From NCBI GenBank assembly GCA_947624575.1, contig CANQKY010000012.1, forward strand, positions 1-36,846: a stretch of DNA of 36,846 nucleotides, in the 5' to 3' direction. This document shows, piece by piece, positions 7,467 through 16,371 of this stretch. A model generated the notes under the pieces. That model ran no database searches and was not told the DNA's origin. It was given only the letters and a program-made list of their open reading frames with translations. This DNA is from an uncultured Clostridia bacterium (GTDB taxonomy: Bacteria; Bacillota; Clostridia; Oscillospirales; Ruminococcaceae). A program made the position numbers and the translations under genes. Numbering within the stretch: the first letter of the stretch is position 1; each line of letters opens with the position of its first letter.

Positions 7467-8561
7467 ATGCAGGAACAACACAAACGCTGGCTTCTTTTGG
7501 CGGACGGCACTCTGTTTGAGGGGTACGGCTTCGGTGCGGACAAGACTGTGGTGGGCGAGACCGTGTTTGCCACCGGCATGACAGGTTATCAGGAGACGCT
7601 GACCGATCCGAGCTATTACGGGCAGATCGTCACCCAAACCTTCCCATTGGTCGGGAATTACGGGATCAATTCGTTCGATTTTGAATCCGACCGCTGCTAT
7701 CTCAGCGGCTATATCGTGCGGGAATGGTGTGAGATTCCCTCCAACTTCCGCTCGGAAAAGACACTGGACGCCTTTTTGAAGGAGCAGGGGATCGTGGGAC
7801 TTTGCGGGATTGACACCCGCCGTCTCACTCGGATCATTCGGGAGAGCGGCGTGATGAACGGCGTGCTGACCGATCAAAAGCCGGAACCGGATTACTGGCT
7901 GCCGAAGCTGGGACGCTTTACGATTCAAAATGCCGTCCGGTCTGTGACCTGCGATATGCCGCATATTACCAAAGCAGAACCGGAGCACTTTCGGGTGACC
8001 CTGATGGACTACGGCTATAAGCATAATATCGAGCGGGAGCTTGTGAAGCGTGGCTGCACCGTAACGGTGCTGCCCGCCACCGCGACCGAGGCGGAGATTC
8101 TCGCCACTATGCCGGACGGGATCATGCTCTCCAACGGACCGGGCAATCCGGCGGAAAATACCGAGGCGATCGAAACACTTCGCGCTTTGCGCGCGCATCG
8201 GATCCCCACTTTCGGCATCTGTCTGGGACATCAGCTTTTGGCGCTTGCCAACGGGGCTGTGACCGAAAAGCTCAAATACGGGCATCGGGGCGGTAATCAG
8301 CCGGTCATTGATCTTCGGCTGGATCGCACCTTTGTCACCAGTCAGAACCACGGCTACGCAGTGGTGAACAATTCGATCCCGCCGGAGGTGGGCGAGGTGA
8401 GCCACAAAAATGCCAACGACGGCACCTGTGAAGGGGTGCGGTATCACGGGGTACCTGCGTTTACGGTGCAGTTTCACCCCGAAGCCTGCGGCGGACCGCA
8501 GGACACCGCCTATCTGTTTGACGAATTTCTCGCATTGATGACGAAAGAAGGTGACTGCTGA
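7467..8561 (+). CDS. carA: Carbamoyl-phosphate synthase, small (glutaminase) subunit
   Basis: A 364-residue class I glutamine amidotransferase. The N-terminal CPSase_sm domain (about residues 6-140) has GETVFATGMTGYQETLTDPSY, split here as GETVFATGMTG and YQETLTDPSYYGQI. The C-terminal glutaminase domain carries the nucleophile Cys in FGICLGHQLLALA and the His-x-Glu pair in VQFHPEACGGPQDT. It supplies ammonia to CarB. An AGGCGGG-type site precedes ATG 7467, and its stop overlaps the carB start (TGATG), indicating translational coupling. Inclusion in a PyrR-controlled operon indicates the pyrimidine-directed carbamoyl phosphate pool. Confidence 0.97.
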   Translation: MQEQHKRWLLLADGTLFEGYGFGADKTVVGETVFATGMTGYQETLTDPSYYGQIVTQTFPLVGNYGINSFDFESDRCYLSGYIVREWCEIPSNFRSEKTLDAFLKEQGIVGLCGIDTRRLTRIIRESGVMNGVLTDQKPEPDYWLPKLGRFTIQNAVRSVTCDMPHITKAEPEHFRVTLMDYGYKHNIERELVKRGCTVTVLPATATEAEILATMPDGIMLSNGPGNPAENTEAIETLRALRAHRIPTFGICLGHQLLALANGAVTEKLKYGHRGGNQPVIDLRLDRTFVTSQNHGYAVVNNSIPPEVGEVSHKNANDGTCEGVRYHGVPAFTVQFHPEACGGPQDTAYLFDEFLALMTKEGDC

Positions 8562-11500
8562 TGCCGCTGCGCTCGGATATCAAAAAGGTGCTGATGATCG
8601 GCTCCGGTCCCATTGTCATCGGACAGGCTGCCGAGTTTGACTATGCCGGCACACAGGCTTGCCGCGCCCTGAAGGAGGAAGGGCTTCAGGTCGTGCTTGT
8701 TAACTCCAATCCCGCTACTATTATGACCGATCAGGCGATGGCGGACAAAATCTATATCGAGCCACTGACGCTGGAGGTGGTCAAGCGGATCATCGAGATC
8801 GAAAAGCCGGACAGCGTGCTCTCCACATTGGGCGGTCAAACCGGACTGACCCTTTGTATGCAGCTTGCCGAGGAGGGTTTTTTAGAAGAACATCATGTGA
8901 AACTGCTGGGCGCCGATCCGCTGACGATACACAAGGCGGAGGACAGGCAGGCGTTCAAGGATACCATGGAGAAAATAGGGGAGCCGTGCATTCCCTCCAA
9001 GGTGGTGCAGACGGTGGAGGACGCCGTCGCCTTCTGTCGGGAGGAGATCGGCTATCCCGCCATTGTCCGTCCGGCGTTCACACTGGGTGGCACCGGCGGC
9101 GGTATCGCCCAAAACGAGGAAGAACTGCGGGATATTGCGACAAACGGGCTTCGCCTGTCCCCGATCACACAGGTGCTGATCGAAAAGTGCATCAGCGGCT
9201 GGAAGGAGATCGAATTTGAGGTGATCCGTGACCGGAAAGGGAACGTCATCACCGTCTGCAGTATGGAGAATGTCGACCCGGTGGGCGTGCATACCGGGGA
9301 CAGCATCGTGGTGGCGCCTGCCGTCACCCTCAGTGATAAGGAGTATCAGATGCTCCGCACCGCTTCGCTTCATATCATCTCGGAATTGAAGGTGGAGGGC
9401 GGCTGCAACTGTCAGTTTGCGCTTCACCCCACCAGCTTCGAGTATGCGGTTATCGAGGTGAATCCCCGTGTGTCCCGTTCCTCCGCGCTGGCGTCCAAGG
9501 CGACCGGCTACCCGATCGCCAAGGTGGCGGCAAAGATCGCCATCGGCTATACGCTGGACGAGATCGTCAACGCGGTCACCGGCAAGACCTATGCCTGCTT
9601 TGAACCGGCGCTCGATTATCTGGTGGTCAAATTCCCGAAATGGCCCTTTGATAAATTTGTTTACGCCAACCGAACGCTCGGCACCCAGATGAAGGCGACC
9701 GGCGAGGTGATGAGCATCGGCACCAGCTTTGAACACGCCATGATGAAAGCGGTGCGCGGGATCGAGCTGGGCATGGACACCCTGCGGCTGCCGAAATTTG
9801 AAGCCCTCACCGATGAGGAAGTGACGGCAAAGCTGCACGATACCGATGACGAGCGTATTTTTGCGGTCTATGAAGCGATCTGCCGCGGTATCCCGTTTGA
9901 TACGATCCACAGCATCACCATGATCGACCACTGGTTTTTGGGGAAGCTTTCCAATCTGGCAAGGCTGGAAAAGCGGCTGAAAACCGAGCCGCTGACCGAT
10001 ACGCTTTATCTTGCCGCCAAAAAGTTCGGCTATCTCGACAGCACCATCGAACGGCTGAGCGGGCAGAAGATCGCCTACCCGCGTTTTGCCGCCTTCAAAA
10101 TGGTGGACACCTGCGCTGCCGAGTTCGCGGCGGAAACGCCCTATTTCTACTCCACCTATGACGAGGAAAATGAGGCGGCAGAGTTTATCGCACACCGAAA
10201 TTCCGACAAGCGGAAGGTGATCGTCTTCGGCGCCGGTCCGATTCGGATCGGGCAGGGGATCGAGTTTGACTATTGCTCGGTACACTGTGTCTGGTCGCTC
10301 AAAAAAGCGGGCTGTGAGGCGGTCATCTGCAACAACAATCCCGAAACCGTATCGACCGATTTTGACACCGGTGACCGGCTGTATTTCGACCCGCTCACCA
10401 AGGAGGACGTCAAGTCGATCATCGACACCGAAAAGCCCTACGGCGTGGTGGTGCAGTTCGGCGGTCAGACCGCGATCAAGCTCACACAGTACCTTGATGA
10501 GCTGGGGGTGCGTATTCTCGGCACCAGTGCCGACAGCGTGGACGAGGCGGAGGACAGGGAACGGTTCGACGCGCTGCTTGAACGGTGCGGGATCCCCCGT
10601 CCGCAGGGACATACGGTGTTCACTACAAAGGAGGCGCTTGCCGCCGCGAATGAGCTTACCTATCCGGTGCTGCTTCGCCCCTCCTATGTGCTGGGCGGGC
10701 AGAATATGATCATCGCGCATAACGATCAAGATGTGATCGAGTATATGGCGATCATCACCTCCCATGAGCTTAAAAATCCGGTGCTGATCGACAAATACAT
10801 GATGGGGATCGAGGTCGAGGTGGACGCGATCTGTGACGGGGAGGACTTTCTCATTCCCGGCATCATGCAGCATATCGAACGGGCGGGCGTCCATTCGGGC
10901 GATTCGATCTCGGTTTATCCGGCGCAGACCCTCTCGCCCCGCATTCGGGACACCATTGTGGATTATACCGGACGCCTGGCACGGGAGCTTCATGTGGTCG
11001 GCTTGATGAATATTCAGTATGTGGTCTATCGGGACGAGGTGTATATCATCGAGGTCAATCCCCGTTCCTCCCGTACCGTACCCTATATCAGCAAGGTGAC
11101 CGGCGTGCCGATGATCGACATTGCCACTAAGATCATGCTGGGCGATACCTTAAAGGGGCTCGGCTATCCCACCGGACTTTATCCGGAGCATGACTTTGTG
11201 ACGGTGAAGGTGCCGGTATTCAGCTTCTCGAAGCTCCACAATGTGGACACCCAGCTTGGTCCCGAGATGAAATCGACCGGCGAGGTGCTGGGGATCGCGC
11301 CGAACTTGCAGCAGGCGCTCATCAAGGGGCTGGTGGCGGCAGGCTATCAGATGGAGCGAACGGGCGGCGTGCTCTTTACCGTGCGGGACGGCGATAAGAA
11401 CGAGCTGATCCCCATTGCGGATAAGTTTGCTCAGCTCGGCTTTGAGCTTTACGCCACCTCCGGCACGGCAAGTAAGCTAAACCATAACATGATCGCCACC

Positions 11501-11758
11501 AACAGCGTGCGGAAGATCAGCGAGGACCCGCAAAACAACGTGCTGACCCTGCTGGACAGCGGGAAAATAAACTATGTGATCTCCACCTCGGAAAAGGGCA
11601 GGGAGCCTGCTAAGGACAGCGTGCGAATCCGCCGGAAGGCAGTGGAGCGTTCGATCGTCTGCCTGACTTCGCTCGATACGGCAAACGCGCTGGCGGACTG
11701 CCTGAAAACCGGCGTGACGATGGCGGATATTCCGCTGGTGGACATCACCACGATATAA
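8561..11758 (+). CDS. carB: Carbamoyl-phosphate synthase, large subunit
   Basis: A 1065-residue protein, full length for the family. Two homologous ATP-grasp halves are visible, each beginning with the dinucleotide-like motif: MIGSGPIVIGQAAEFDYAG (about residue 12) and VFGAGPIRIGQGIEFDYC (about residue 556). Each half ends with EVNPR(V/S)SRSSA or EVNPRSSRTVP. The last approximately 130 residues form the MGS-like allosteric domain (LFTVRDGDKNELIPIADKF and following), where UMP or similar effectors act. It uses two ATP, bicarbonate and ammonia to make carbamoyl phosphate. It is translationally coupled to carA by a one-base overlap. Confidence 0.97.
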   Translation: MPLRSDIKKVLMIGSGPIVIGQAAEFDYAGTQACRALKEEGLQVVLVNSNPATIMTDQAMADKIYIEPLTLEVVKRIIEIEKPDSVLSTLGGQTGLTLCMQLAEEGFLEEHHVKLLGADPLTIHKAEDRQAFKDTMEKIGEPCIPSKVVQTVEDAVAFCREEIGYPAIVRPAFTLGGTGGGIAQNEEELRDIATNGLRLSPITQVLIEKCISGWKEIEFEVIRDRKGNVITVCSMENVDPVGVHTGDSIVVAPAVTLSDKEYQMLRTASLHIISELKVEGGCNCQFALHPTSFEYAVIEVNPRVSRSSALASKATGYPIAKVAAKIAIGYTLDEIVNAVTGKTYACFEPALDYLVVKFPKWPFDKFVYANRTLGTQMKATGEVMSIGTSFEHAMMKAVRGIELGMDTLRLPKFEALTDEEVTAKLHDTDDERIFAVYEAICRGIPFDTIHSITMIDHWFLGKLSNLARLEKRLKTEPLTDTLYLAAKKFGYLDSTIERLSGQKIAYPRFAAFKMVDTCAAEFAAETPYFYSTYDEENEAAEFIAHRNSDKRKVIVFGAGPIRIGQGIEFDYCSVHCVWSLKKAGCEAVICNNNPETVSTDFDTGDRLYFDPLTKEDVKSIIDTEKPYGVVVQFGGQTAIKLTQYLDELGVRILGTSADSVDEAEDRERFDALLERCGIPRPQGHTVFTTKEALAAANELTYPVLLRPSYVLGGQNMIIAHNDQDVIEYMAIITSHELKNPVLIDKYMMGIEVEVDAICDGEDFLIPGIMQHIERAGVHSGDSISVYPAQTLSPRIRDTIVDYTGRLARELHVVGLMNIQYVVYRDEVYIIEVNPRSSRTVPYISKVTGVPMIDIATKIMLGDTLKGLGYPTGLYPEHDFVTVKVPVFSFSKLHNVDTQLGPEMKSTGEVLGIAPNLQQALIKGLVAAGYQMERTGGVLFTVRDGDKNELIPIADKFAQLGFELYATSGTASKLNHNMIATNSVRKISEDPQNNVLTLLDSGKINYVISTSEKGREPAKDSVRIRRKAVERSIVCLTSLDTANALADCLKTGVTMADIPLVDITTI

Positions 11759-11767
11759 GGAGGCGCT

Positions 11768-12268
11768 ATGGAAACACTTTCTTCGGGCTATCGCCGCGGA
11801 CGAATGACAGGACTTGTCTTTTCCGCGCTGGTGATTGTCGGCATGGCGGCGTTCTTCCTCTATGCGCCGCGTGAGATACCGGTCAATATCATCATACATG
11901 AGGATCATACGGTCGAGGTGGTGCAAACCGTTTCCAAATGGAGCCATCTCTATGAGCTGGCGCTGTCGCTGGCGGGACTTGCCTGCCTGCTGCTTTCCAC
12001 CGAAAAGGGGCGGCGGCTTCGCGCACAGATGAGCGCGCCGCGGTATTATGCGATTCGGGAAAGCAAGCAGAAGCGGCAGTCGGACGCGGCGGATCGGTTT
12101 TGTATTCTGCTGGGTTGGCTGTTTCAGATCGCGGCACTGCTCTATCTTTTGCAGGACGCTTTGTTGCTTTTTGCCATACCCTTTTCGATGCTGCCGATTA
12201 TTCTGATCGCATTTCCAACTCTTTTGGTGGTCGGGATCGTCGGCGCGGTCAAAATTTTGAAGAAATAG
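11768..12268 (+). CDS. Unknown four-helix membrane protein inside the pyr operon
   Basis: A 166-residue hypothetical protein. Hydrophobic segments are visible at about residues 14-33, 58-76, 106-126 and 128-158 (the last could be one long or two short helices). The loop between helices 1 and 2 (about 34-57) reads like a small beta-hairpin domain; the one after helix 2 is strongly basic (KGRRLRAQ ... KQKRQSD) and should be cytoplasmic. No domain family was recognised. It starts 9 bases after carB with AGGAGG and ends 12 bases before pyrK, so it belongs to the pyrimidine operon. A role in pyrimidine or substrate transport is conceivable but not shown by the sequence; four short helices are few for a transporter. 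Confidence 0.82.
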   Translation: METLSSGYRRGRMTGLVFSALVIVGMAAFFLYAPREIPVNIIIHEDHTVEVVQTVSKWSHLYELALSLAGLACLLLSTEKGRRLRAQMSAPRYYAIRESKQKRQSDAADRFCILLGWLFQIAALLYLLQDALLLFAIPFSMLPIILIAFPTLLVVGIVGAVKILKK

Positions 12269-12280
12269 GAGGAAACGGGT

Positions 12281-13042
12281 ATGCTTCAGGGGAACTGTGA
12301 AATTCTCAAACGAGAACAGCTGACTGAAACTATATTTGACGTCACCGTTTCGGCGCCCGAAATGGCGGCAAAAGCAAAGGCGGGGCAGTTTGCCCAGATC
12401 AGAGCGGAGGGCTTTTTTCTCCGCCGCCCGATCTCGATCTGCGAGATCGACAAAGCGGCAGGCACCCTCCGGTTCGTCTTTGAGGTGCGGGGCGGCGGCA
12501 CCGAGGCGCTTTCCCGCCTTGCAGTGGGAGAAAAAATGGATCTGATTGCACCGCTCGGCAACGGCTTTACCCTGCTGCCGCAGGGGGAAGTGATTGTGAT
12601 CGGCGGCGGCATCGGCGTACCGCCGATGCTGGGGGTCGCCCTTTCCTATCACGGACGCGCCAAAGCGATCTTGGGCTTTCGCAGCCGCTCGGCGGTGATA
12701 CTGGAATCCGATTTTATCCGCACCGGTCAAATGCCGGTGGTCTGCACCGATGACGGCAGCTACGGCAAAGCCGGAGTGGTGACAAACGCGCTTGTAGAGC
12801 AGATAGCCCTCCGTCGACCCGATCTGATTGCCGCCTGCGGTCCCGAACCGATGCTGCGTGCGGTGATCGAGGTTGCACGGAAGGAGGGGATTCCCTGCGA
12901 GGTATCGCTGGAACAACGTATGGCGTGCGGCGTGGGCGCCTGCCTTGTCTGCGCTTGCCGCACGGTGAAAAACGGGGAAGAGCATCTCCGTCATGTCTGT
13001 AAGGACGGACCTGTTTTTCCGGCAGAGGAGGTATTGCTATGA
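12281..13042 (+). CDS. pyrK: Dihydroorotate dehydrogenase B, electron-transfer subunit
   Basis: A 253-residue iron-sulfur flavoprotein of the ferredoxin-reductase family. The FAD site shows as LRRPISICEID (R-P-x-S motif, about residue 47) and the nucleotide-binding strand as VIGGGIGVPPML. The C-terminus has the [2Fe-2S] cysteines in RMACGVGACLVCACRT plus a final Cys in HVCKDGPVF. It passes electrons from dihydroorotate oxidation in PyrD to NAD+. GGAGG precedes ATG 12281; the stop overlaps pyrD by four bases (ATGA), as expected for two subunits of one complex. Confidence 0.96.
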   Translation: MLQGNCEILKREQLTETIFDVTVSAPEMAAKAKAGQFAQIRAEGFFLRRPISICEIDKAAGTLRFVFEVRGGGTEALSRLAVGEKMDLIAPLGNGFTLLPQGEVIVIGGGIGVPPMLGVALSYHGRAKAILGFRSRSAVILESDFIRTGQMPVVCTDDGSYGKAGVVTNALVEQIALRRPDLIAACGPEPMLRAVIEVARKEGIPCEVSLEQRMACGVGACLVCACRTVKNGEEHLRHVCKDGPVFPAEEVLL

Positions 13043-13953
13043 ACCGTCTTGCAGTCACGGTCGCCGGCGTCACATTCCGCAATCCGGTGATTACCGCTTC
13101 GGGAGCCTGCGGCTTCGGGCGGGAATACAATCACTTTTATCCGCTTTCCCGCTTGGGCGGTATCTCTGTCAAGGGAATGACCCTGCGCCCGCAGGAGGGA
13201 AACCTGCCGCCCAGAGTGGCGGAAACGCCTGCCGGTATGCTCAACTCGGTCGGACTGCAAAATCCGGGGGTGGACGCCTTTTTGCAAGACGAACTGCCCT
13301 GGCTCGAAAAGCAGGACACCCGCATCATCGCCAATGTGGCGGGTCATACCGTGGAGGACTGTGAGGAGATCGCCCGCAGGATAGAGGGCAGCGCGGTGGA
13401 TATGATCGAGCTGAATATCTCCTGTCCCAATGTCAAGCAGGGCGGCGCGGCGTTCGGCACCTCCTGCATGGCGGCTGCCGAGGTGACCGCCGCGGTGCGG
13501 CGGTATACCACAAAGCCGCTGATGGTGAAGCTGTCGCCCAATGTCACCAGCATTACCGAGATCGCCAGGGCGGTGGAAGCCGCCGGTGCGGACGCGGTGT
13601 CGCTGATTAACACATTGCTTGGTATGCGGATCGACCTGCGTACCCGCCGTCCAATTCTCCGCAACAATGTGGGCGGTCTGTCCGGTCCCGCGGTGTTCCC
13701 AATCGCGGTGCGCATGGTCTGGCAGGTGGCAAATGCGGTGAAGATACCGGTGGTTGGAATGGGCGGTATCGCCACATGGCAGGACGCGGTCGAGATGATG
13801 ATGGCGGGCGCTTCGGCGGTGCAGGTCGGCGCGGCGGCGTTTTCCGATCCGATGGCGCCGGTGAAGATCGTGGACGGGCTCGCAGAATACTGTGCCGATC
13901 AGGGCATCGAAAGCATCTCCGAGATCGTCGGCAGCGTTCACCCGTGGGAATAG
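13039..13953 (+). CDS. pyrD: Dihydroorotate dehydrogenase B, catalytic subunit
   Basis: A 304-residue class 1B DHODH, an FMN-binding TIM barrel that oxidises dihydroorotate to orotate. Visible are the TASGACGFGREY N-terminal signature, the ELNISCPNVKQGG segment with the catalytic Cys, the MVKLSPNV strand, and GMGGIATWQDAVEMMMAGA binding the FMN phosphate. Cys as the catalytic base is typical of class 1, and PyrK alongside makes it 1B. The start overlaps the end of pyrK. Confidence 0.97.
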   Translation: MNRLAVTVAGVTFRNPVITASGACGFGREYNHFYPLSRLGGISVKGMTLRPQEGNLPPRVAETPAGMLNSVGLQNPGVDAFLQDELPWLEKQDTRIIANVAGHTVEDCEEIARRIEGSAVDMIELNISCPNVKQGGAAFGTSCMAAAEVTAAVRRYTTKPLMVKLSPNVTSITEIARAVEAAGADAVSLINTLLGMRIDLRTRRPILRNNVGGLSGPAVFPIAVRMVWQVANAVKIPVVGMGGIATWQDAVEMMMAGASAVQVGAAAFSDPMAPVKIVDGLAEYCADQGIESISEIVGSVHPWE

Positions 13954-13961
13954 GAGCCGCT

Positions 13962-14381
13962 ATGAAGATACTGGCAGTGGACTACGGTGATGCCCGCACC
14001 GGACTGGCGGTCTGCGATCCCCATGAGCTTCTGGCGTCTCCCGTCGGGGTGATCCACTCCCACAAAATGGAGGAAACCCTGCGGCAGACGGTTGAAGCAG
14101 CGGAAAAAGAAGGGGTCGGTGAAATCGTCGTCGGCTATCCCAAAAACATGAACGGCACGGTGGGGGAGCGTGCGGAGCTTTGCGCCGCCTTTGCCGACCG
14201 ATTGCGGGAGCAGGTAACTGTTCCGGTGACCCTCTGGGACGAGCGGGTTACCACCGTACAGGCGCATAAGATCATGAATGAAACCAACACCCGCGGCAAA
14301 AAGCGGAAGGAAAAGGTGGACGCGGTGGCGGCAACACTGATCTTAGAAAGCTACCTTGCCTATCGGAAAAACCAAATCTGA
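13962..14381 (+). CDS. ruvX: RuvX/YqgF-type RNase H-like nuclease (putative Holliday junction resolvase / pre-16S rRNA nuclease)
   Basis: A 139-residue protein of the usual size. The RNase H-fold acidic residues are in place: ILAVDYGDARTGLAV (Asp), EIVVGYPKNMNG, LWDERVTTVQA (Glu) and KVDAVAATLIL (Asp). Family members have been linked to Holliday junction resolution and to 16S rRNA 5' maturation. Start ATG 13962 follows TAGGAG and lies only 8 bases after pyrD, so it is read from the pyr transcript unless a promoter lies inside pyrD. A much longer in-frame reading extends into pyrD and is rejected. Confidence 0.93.
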   Translation: MKILAVDYGDARTGLAVCDPHELLASPVGVIHSHKMEETLRQTVEAAEKEGVGEIVVGYPKNMNGTVGERAELCAAFADRLREQVTVPVTLWDERVTTVQAHKIMNETNTRGKKRKEKVDAVAATLILESYLAYRKNQI

Positions 14382-14385
14382 CCAT

Positions 14386-14414
14386 TTGCATTTCGACTTT
14401 TTCTGTGCTATACT
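14386..14414 (+). promoter_or_regulatory. Promoter of the first GH18 gene
   Basis: TTGCAT (14386-14391) and TATACT (14409-14414) with a 17-base spacer, immediately after the ruvX stop. No hairpin terminator was seen between ruvX and this promoter, so some read-through from the pyr operon is possible. Confidence 0.7.
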
Positions 14415-14481
14415 GTTATTGTATACCGATTTTTCTTTTCGTTCTGCTCAGTATGCAGTCAAATCCAAAGGAGGAACTGTT

Positions 14482-16326
14482 ATGAAGAAAAGATGCTGCA
14501 GTATTCTGCTGGCGACAGCACTTTTGCTGACCACCCTTTTGTCCGTCACCTCATGGGCGGCGGGAACTGCTCCGACTGACGGGGCGGACCTCTATGAAGC
14601 GGAGACCGAGTGGACGGCGGCCGAAGCGGGCGCCGCGCTCCAGCTTGATTTGGGCGAGGATACGCTCATCAACCGCGTCCGTCTCAATGAGACTTCCCGT
14701 GCGGTGCAGACCTTCCATATCGAGGTCTGGAACGGCGAGAGCTGGGAGAATGTCTATGATAACGACTATATTCTCACCGATCGCGACTGTATTCTGCCCG
14801 AAGATGTGACCACCTCCGCCGTCCGGCTGGTGGTGGACTCCCTCAAAGGGGAAGCGACCATCGACCGGTTTTCCGCCGATTATCAGGCGAGCAGTGAGAA
14901 TGCCGGATTTATGAATGTCGGCTATGCCAGCGACCAGTGGTATGAAAAGGGCTGGTCGGGCTTTGCCAGCACCGAGGAACAGCTCAACAGCATGACCGAC
15001 CTGATTATGATCAACAACTTTAACTTTGATACGACCGGTCATTTTGTCATCACCCAGAACGGTACTTCGTATCCGTATGATTCCCAGCAGGCGGATCAGC
15101 TGATGAAAAAGTGGACCGATCGGCTCAAAGGCGCCAGCAGTCATCTGGCGGAGGGAAAGACCAGACTTTGGTTCTCGATCACAAAGCTCAACAATAACGC
15201 AGGTCATTCCACCATATTTTTAGACGAGGAGACCCGCCGTACCTTTGCGAAAGAAGTGGTCGCCTTTGCGCTGCGGCATAACTTCTACGGCGTCGATGTG
15301 GACTGGGAGTATCCCGATGGCGGCGACGCCAATTTGGTGGCGTTCCACCGGTTCTTGGCAACGCTGTCCGAGGAGCTGCATAGGGTAGGACTGAAGCTTT
15401 CCAGCACGGTATGCCCCAACTATAAAAACTTTCTTGACACGGCGGAATACAAGGTGCTGGATTATGTCAGCTGGATGACCTACACCAATGTCACCAACGA
15501 CGGCAATGTACTGGCACAGGTTCCGTTTGAGCACATGAAAAACCTGATTCAGGACAGCATCAATCGTGGCTGCCGTCCGGAGCAGATCTGGATCGGGCTG
15601 CCCTACTTTGGCAGACCGTCAGGAGAGTCGGCCGCAACCTTTAGTGACCTCTATAACACCTATATGCGTGCAAATCCCGGCAAGCCGTTCCCGAAGGGGC
15701 TGAATGTCATCGATATGTCGGACAACAAAGGCAAAATCTACCGCTATTGCTACAACGGCGCTTATCTGATTGAAGATAAGGTGGCGTTTGCCGCCGAAAC
15801 AGGCTGCGCCGGTATGATGAGCTGGTGGTCGGGACAGGATATCAAATCGTTCGGGGAGGATTCCCTCTGTCATGCCACTTATGCGGCGATCAAACGGTTC
15901 ACCGGTGTGGACACGCTCGATCCTGAAAAGACCGATTGGCCCGCCGATTACCAAAAGGTGCGTGCGGCGCTGGGTCAGGTGCCGGACGATCTGGACAATT
16001 ATACTGCGGATTCCGCGGCGGCGGTAACGGCTGCTGTCGAAGCGGTGGAATGGGGTCTGCCCGTCTCCCGTCAGGCTGATGTGGACGCGATGGCAGATGC
16101 GATCGAAAAAGCGGTCTCCGCCCTGGTGGCGGTAAGCCGTATGCCCGGCGATGTCGACGGCGATAAAGAGGTAAAGGTCAGCGATGCGCTGGAAGCGCTT
16201 CGCGCCGCCGTGGGACTGAATACCCTGACCGGCGATGACCTTTGGGCTGCCGATATGGATCATTCGGGCAATGTAGATGTCACCGATGCCCTGCAAATCC
16301 TCCGTATCGCAGTGGGACTTGCATAA
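14482..16326 (+). CDS. Secreted GH18-family glycosidase with FIVAR-like and dockerin modules
   Basis: A 614-residue secreted protein. Order: signal peptide (about 1-27, cut near SWAAG); a discoidin/F5-8C (CBM32-like) beta domain (about 35-135); a GH18 barrel (about 138-480); a FIVAR-like three-helix linker (about 490-550); and a type I dockerin from about residue 556 with two Ca2+-binding repeats, DVDGDKEVKVSDAL and DMDHSGNVDVTDAL, each ending in a RxAVGL helix. The GH18 motif YGVDVDWEYP keeps the D-x-D-x-E core (catalytic acid E276), but the usual first Asp is Tyr. The substrate is probably a beta-1,4-GlcNAc glycan (chitin, peptidoglycan fragment or host N-glycan). AAAGGAGG supports ATG 14482; an upstream in-frame reading overlaps ruvX and the promoter. 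Confidence 0.9.
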   Translation: MKKRCCSILLATALLLTTLLSVTSWAAGTAPTDGADLYEAETEWTAAEAGAALQLDLGEDTLINRVRLNETSRAVQTFHIEVWNGESWENVYDNDYILTDRDCILPEDVTTSAVRLVVDSLKGEATIDRFSADYQASSENAGFMNVGYASDQWYEKGWSGFASTEEQLNSMTDLIMINNFNFDTTGHFVITQNGTSYPYDSQQADQLMKKWTDRLKGASSHLAEGKTRLWFSITKLNNNAGHSTIFLDEETRRTFAKEVVAFALRHNFYGVDVDWEYPDGGDANLVAFHRFLATLSEELHRVGLKLSSTVCPNYKNFLDTAEYKVLDYVSWMTYTNVTNDGNVLAQVPFEHMKNLIQDSINRGCRPEQIWIGLPYFGRPSGESAATFSDLYNTYMRANPGKPFPKGLNVIDMSDNKGKIYRYCYNGAYLIEDKVAFAAETGCAGMMSWWSGQDIKSFGEDSLCHATYAAIKRFTGVDTLDPEKTDWPADYQKVRAALGQVPDDLDNYTADSAAAVTAAVEAVEWGLPVSRQADVDAMADAIEKAVSALVAVSRMPGDVDGDKEVKVSDALEALRAAVGLNTLTGDDLWAADMDHSGNVDVTDALQILRIAVGLA

Positions 16327-16333
16327 GACGCTG

Positions 16334-16362
16334 AAAGAGACAGGTATTTTACCTGTCTCTTT
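16334..16362 (+). terminator. Terminator after the first GH18 gene
   Basis: A perfect 13-bp stem, AAAGAGACAGGTA with TACCTGTCTCTTT, and a TTT loop. Its upper stem and loop (CAGGTATTTTACCTG) are the same as in the terminator of the second GH18 gene. Confidence 0.9.
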
Positions 16363-16371
16363 ATCTTTTGC

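Noticed and set aside
8882..10993. A 703-codon open frame antisense to carB
   Set aside because: It lies entirely opposite carB, a certain gene. Long antisense frames are common in GC-rich coding DNA; the translation is His/Arg-rich without domain character and no ribosome binding site was seen.
11477..12994. A 505-codon minus-strand frame spanning carB, the membrane-protein gene and pyrK
   Set aside because: It crosses three well-supported plus-strand genes and reads as a His/Arg/Gln-rich shadow sequence.
13776..13961. Extended N-terminus of RuvX overlapping pyrD
   Set aside because: The extra residues are Gly/Arg-rich shadow sequence of pyrD, and ATG 13962 has its own ribosome binding site right before the conserved LAVDYG motif.
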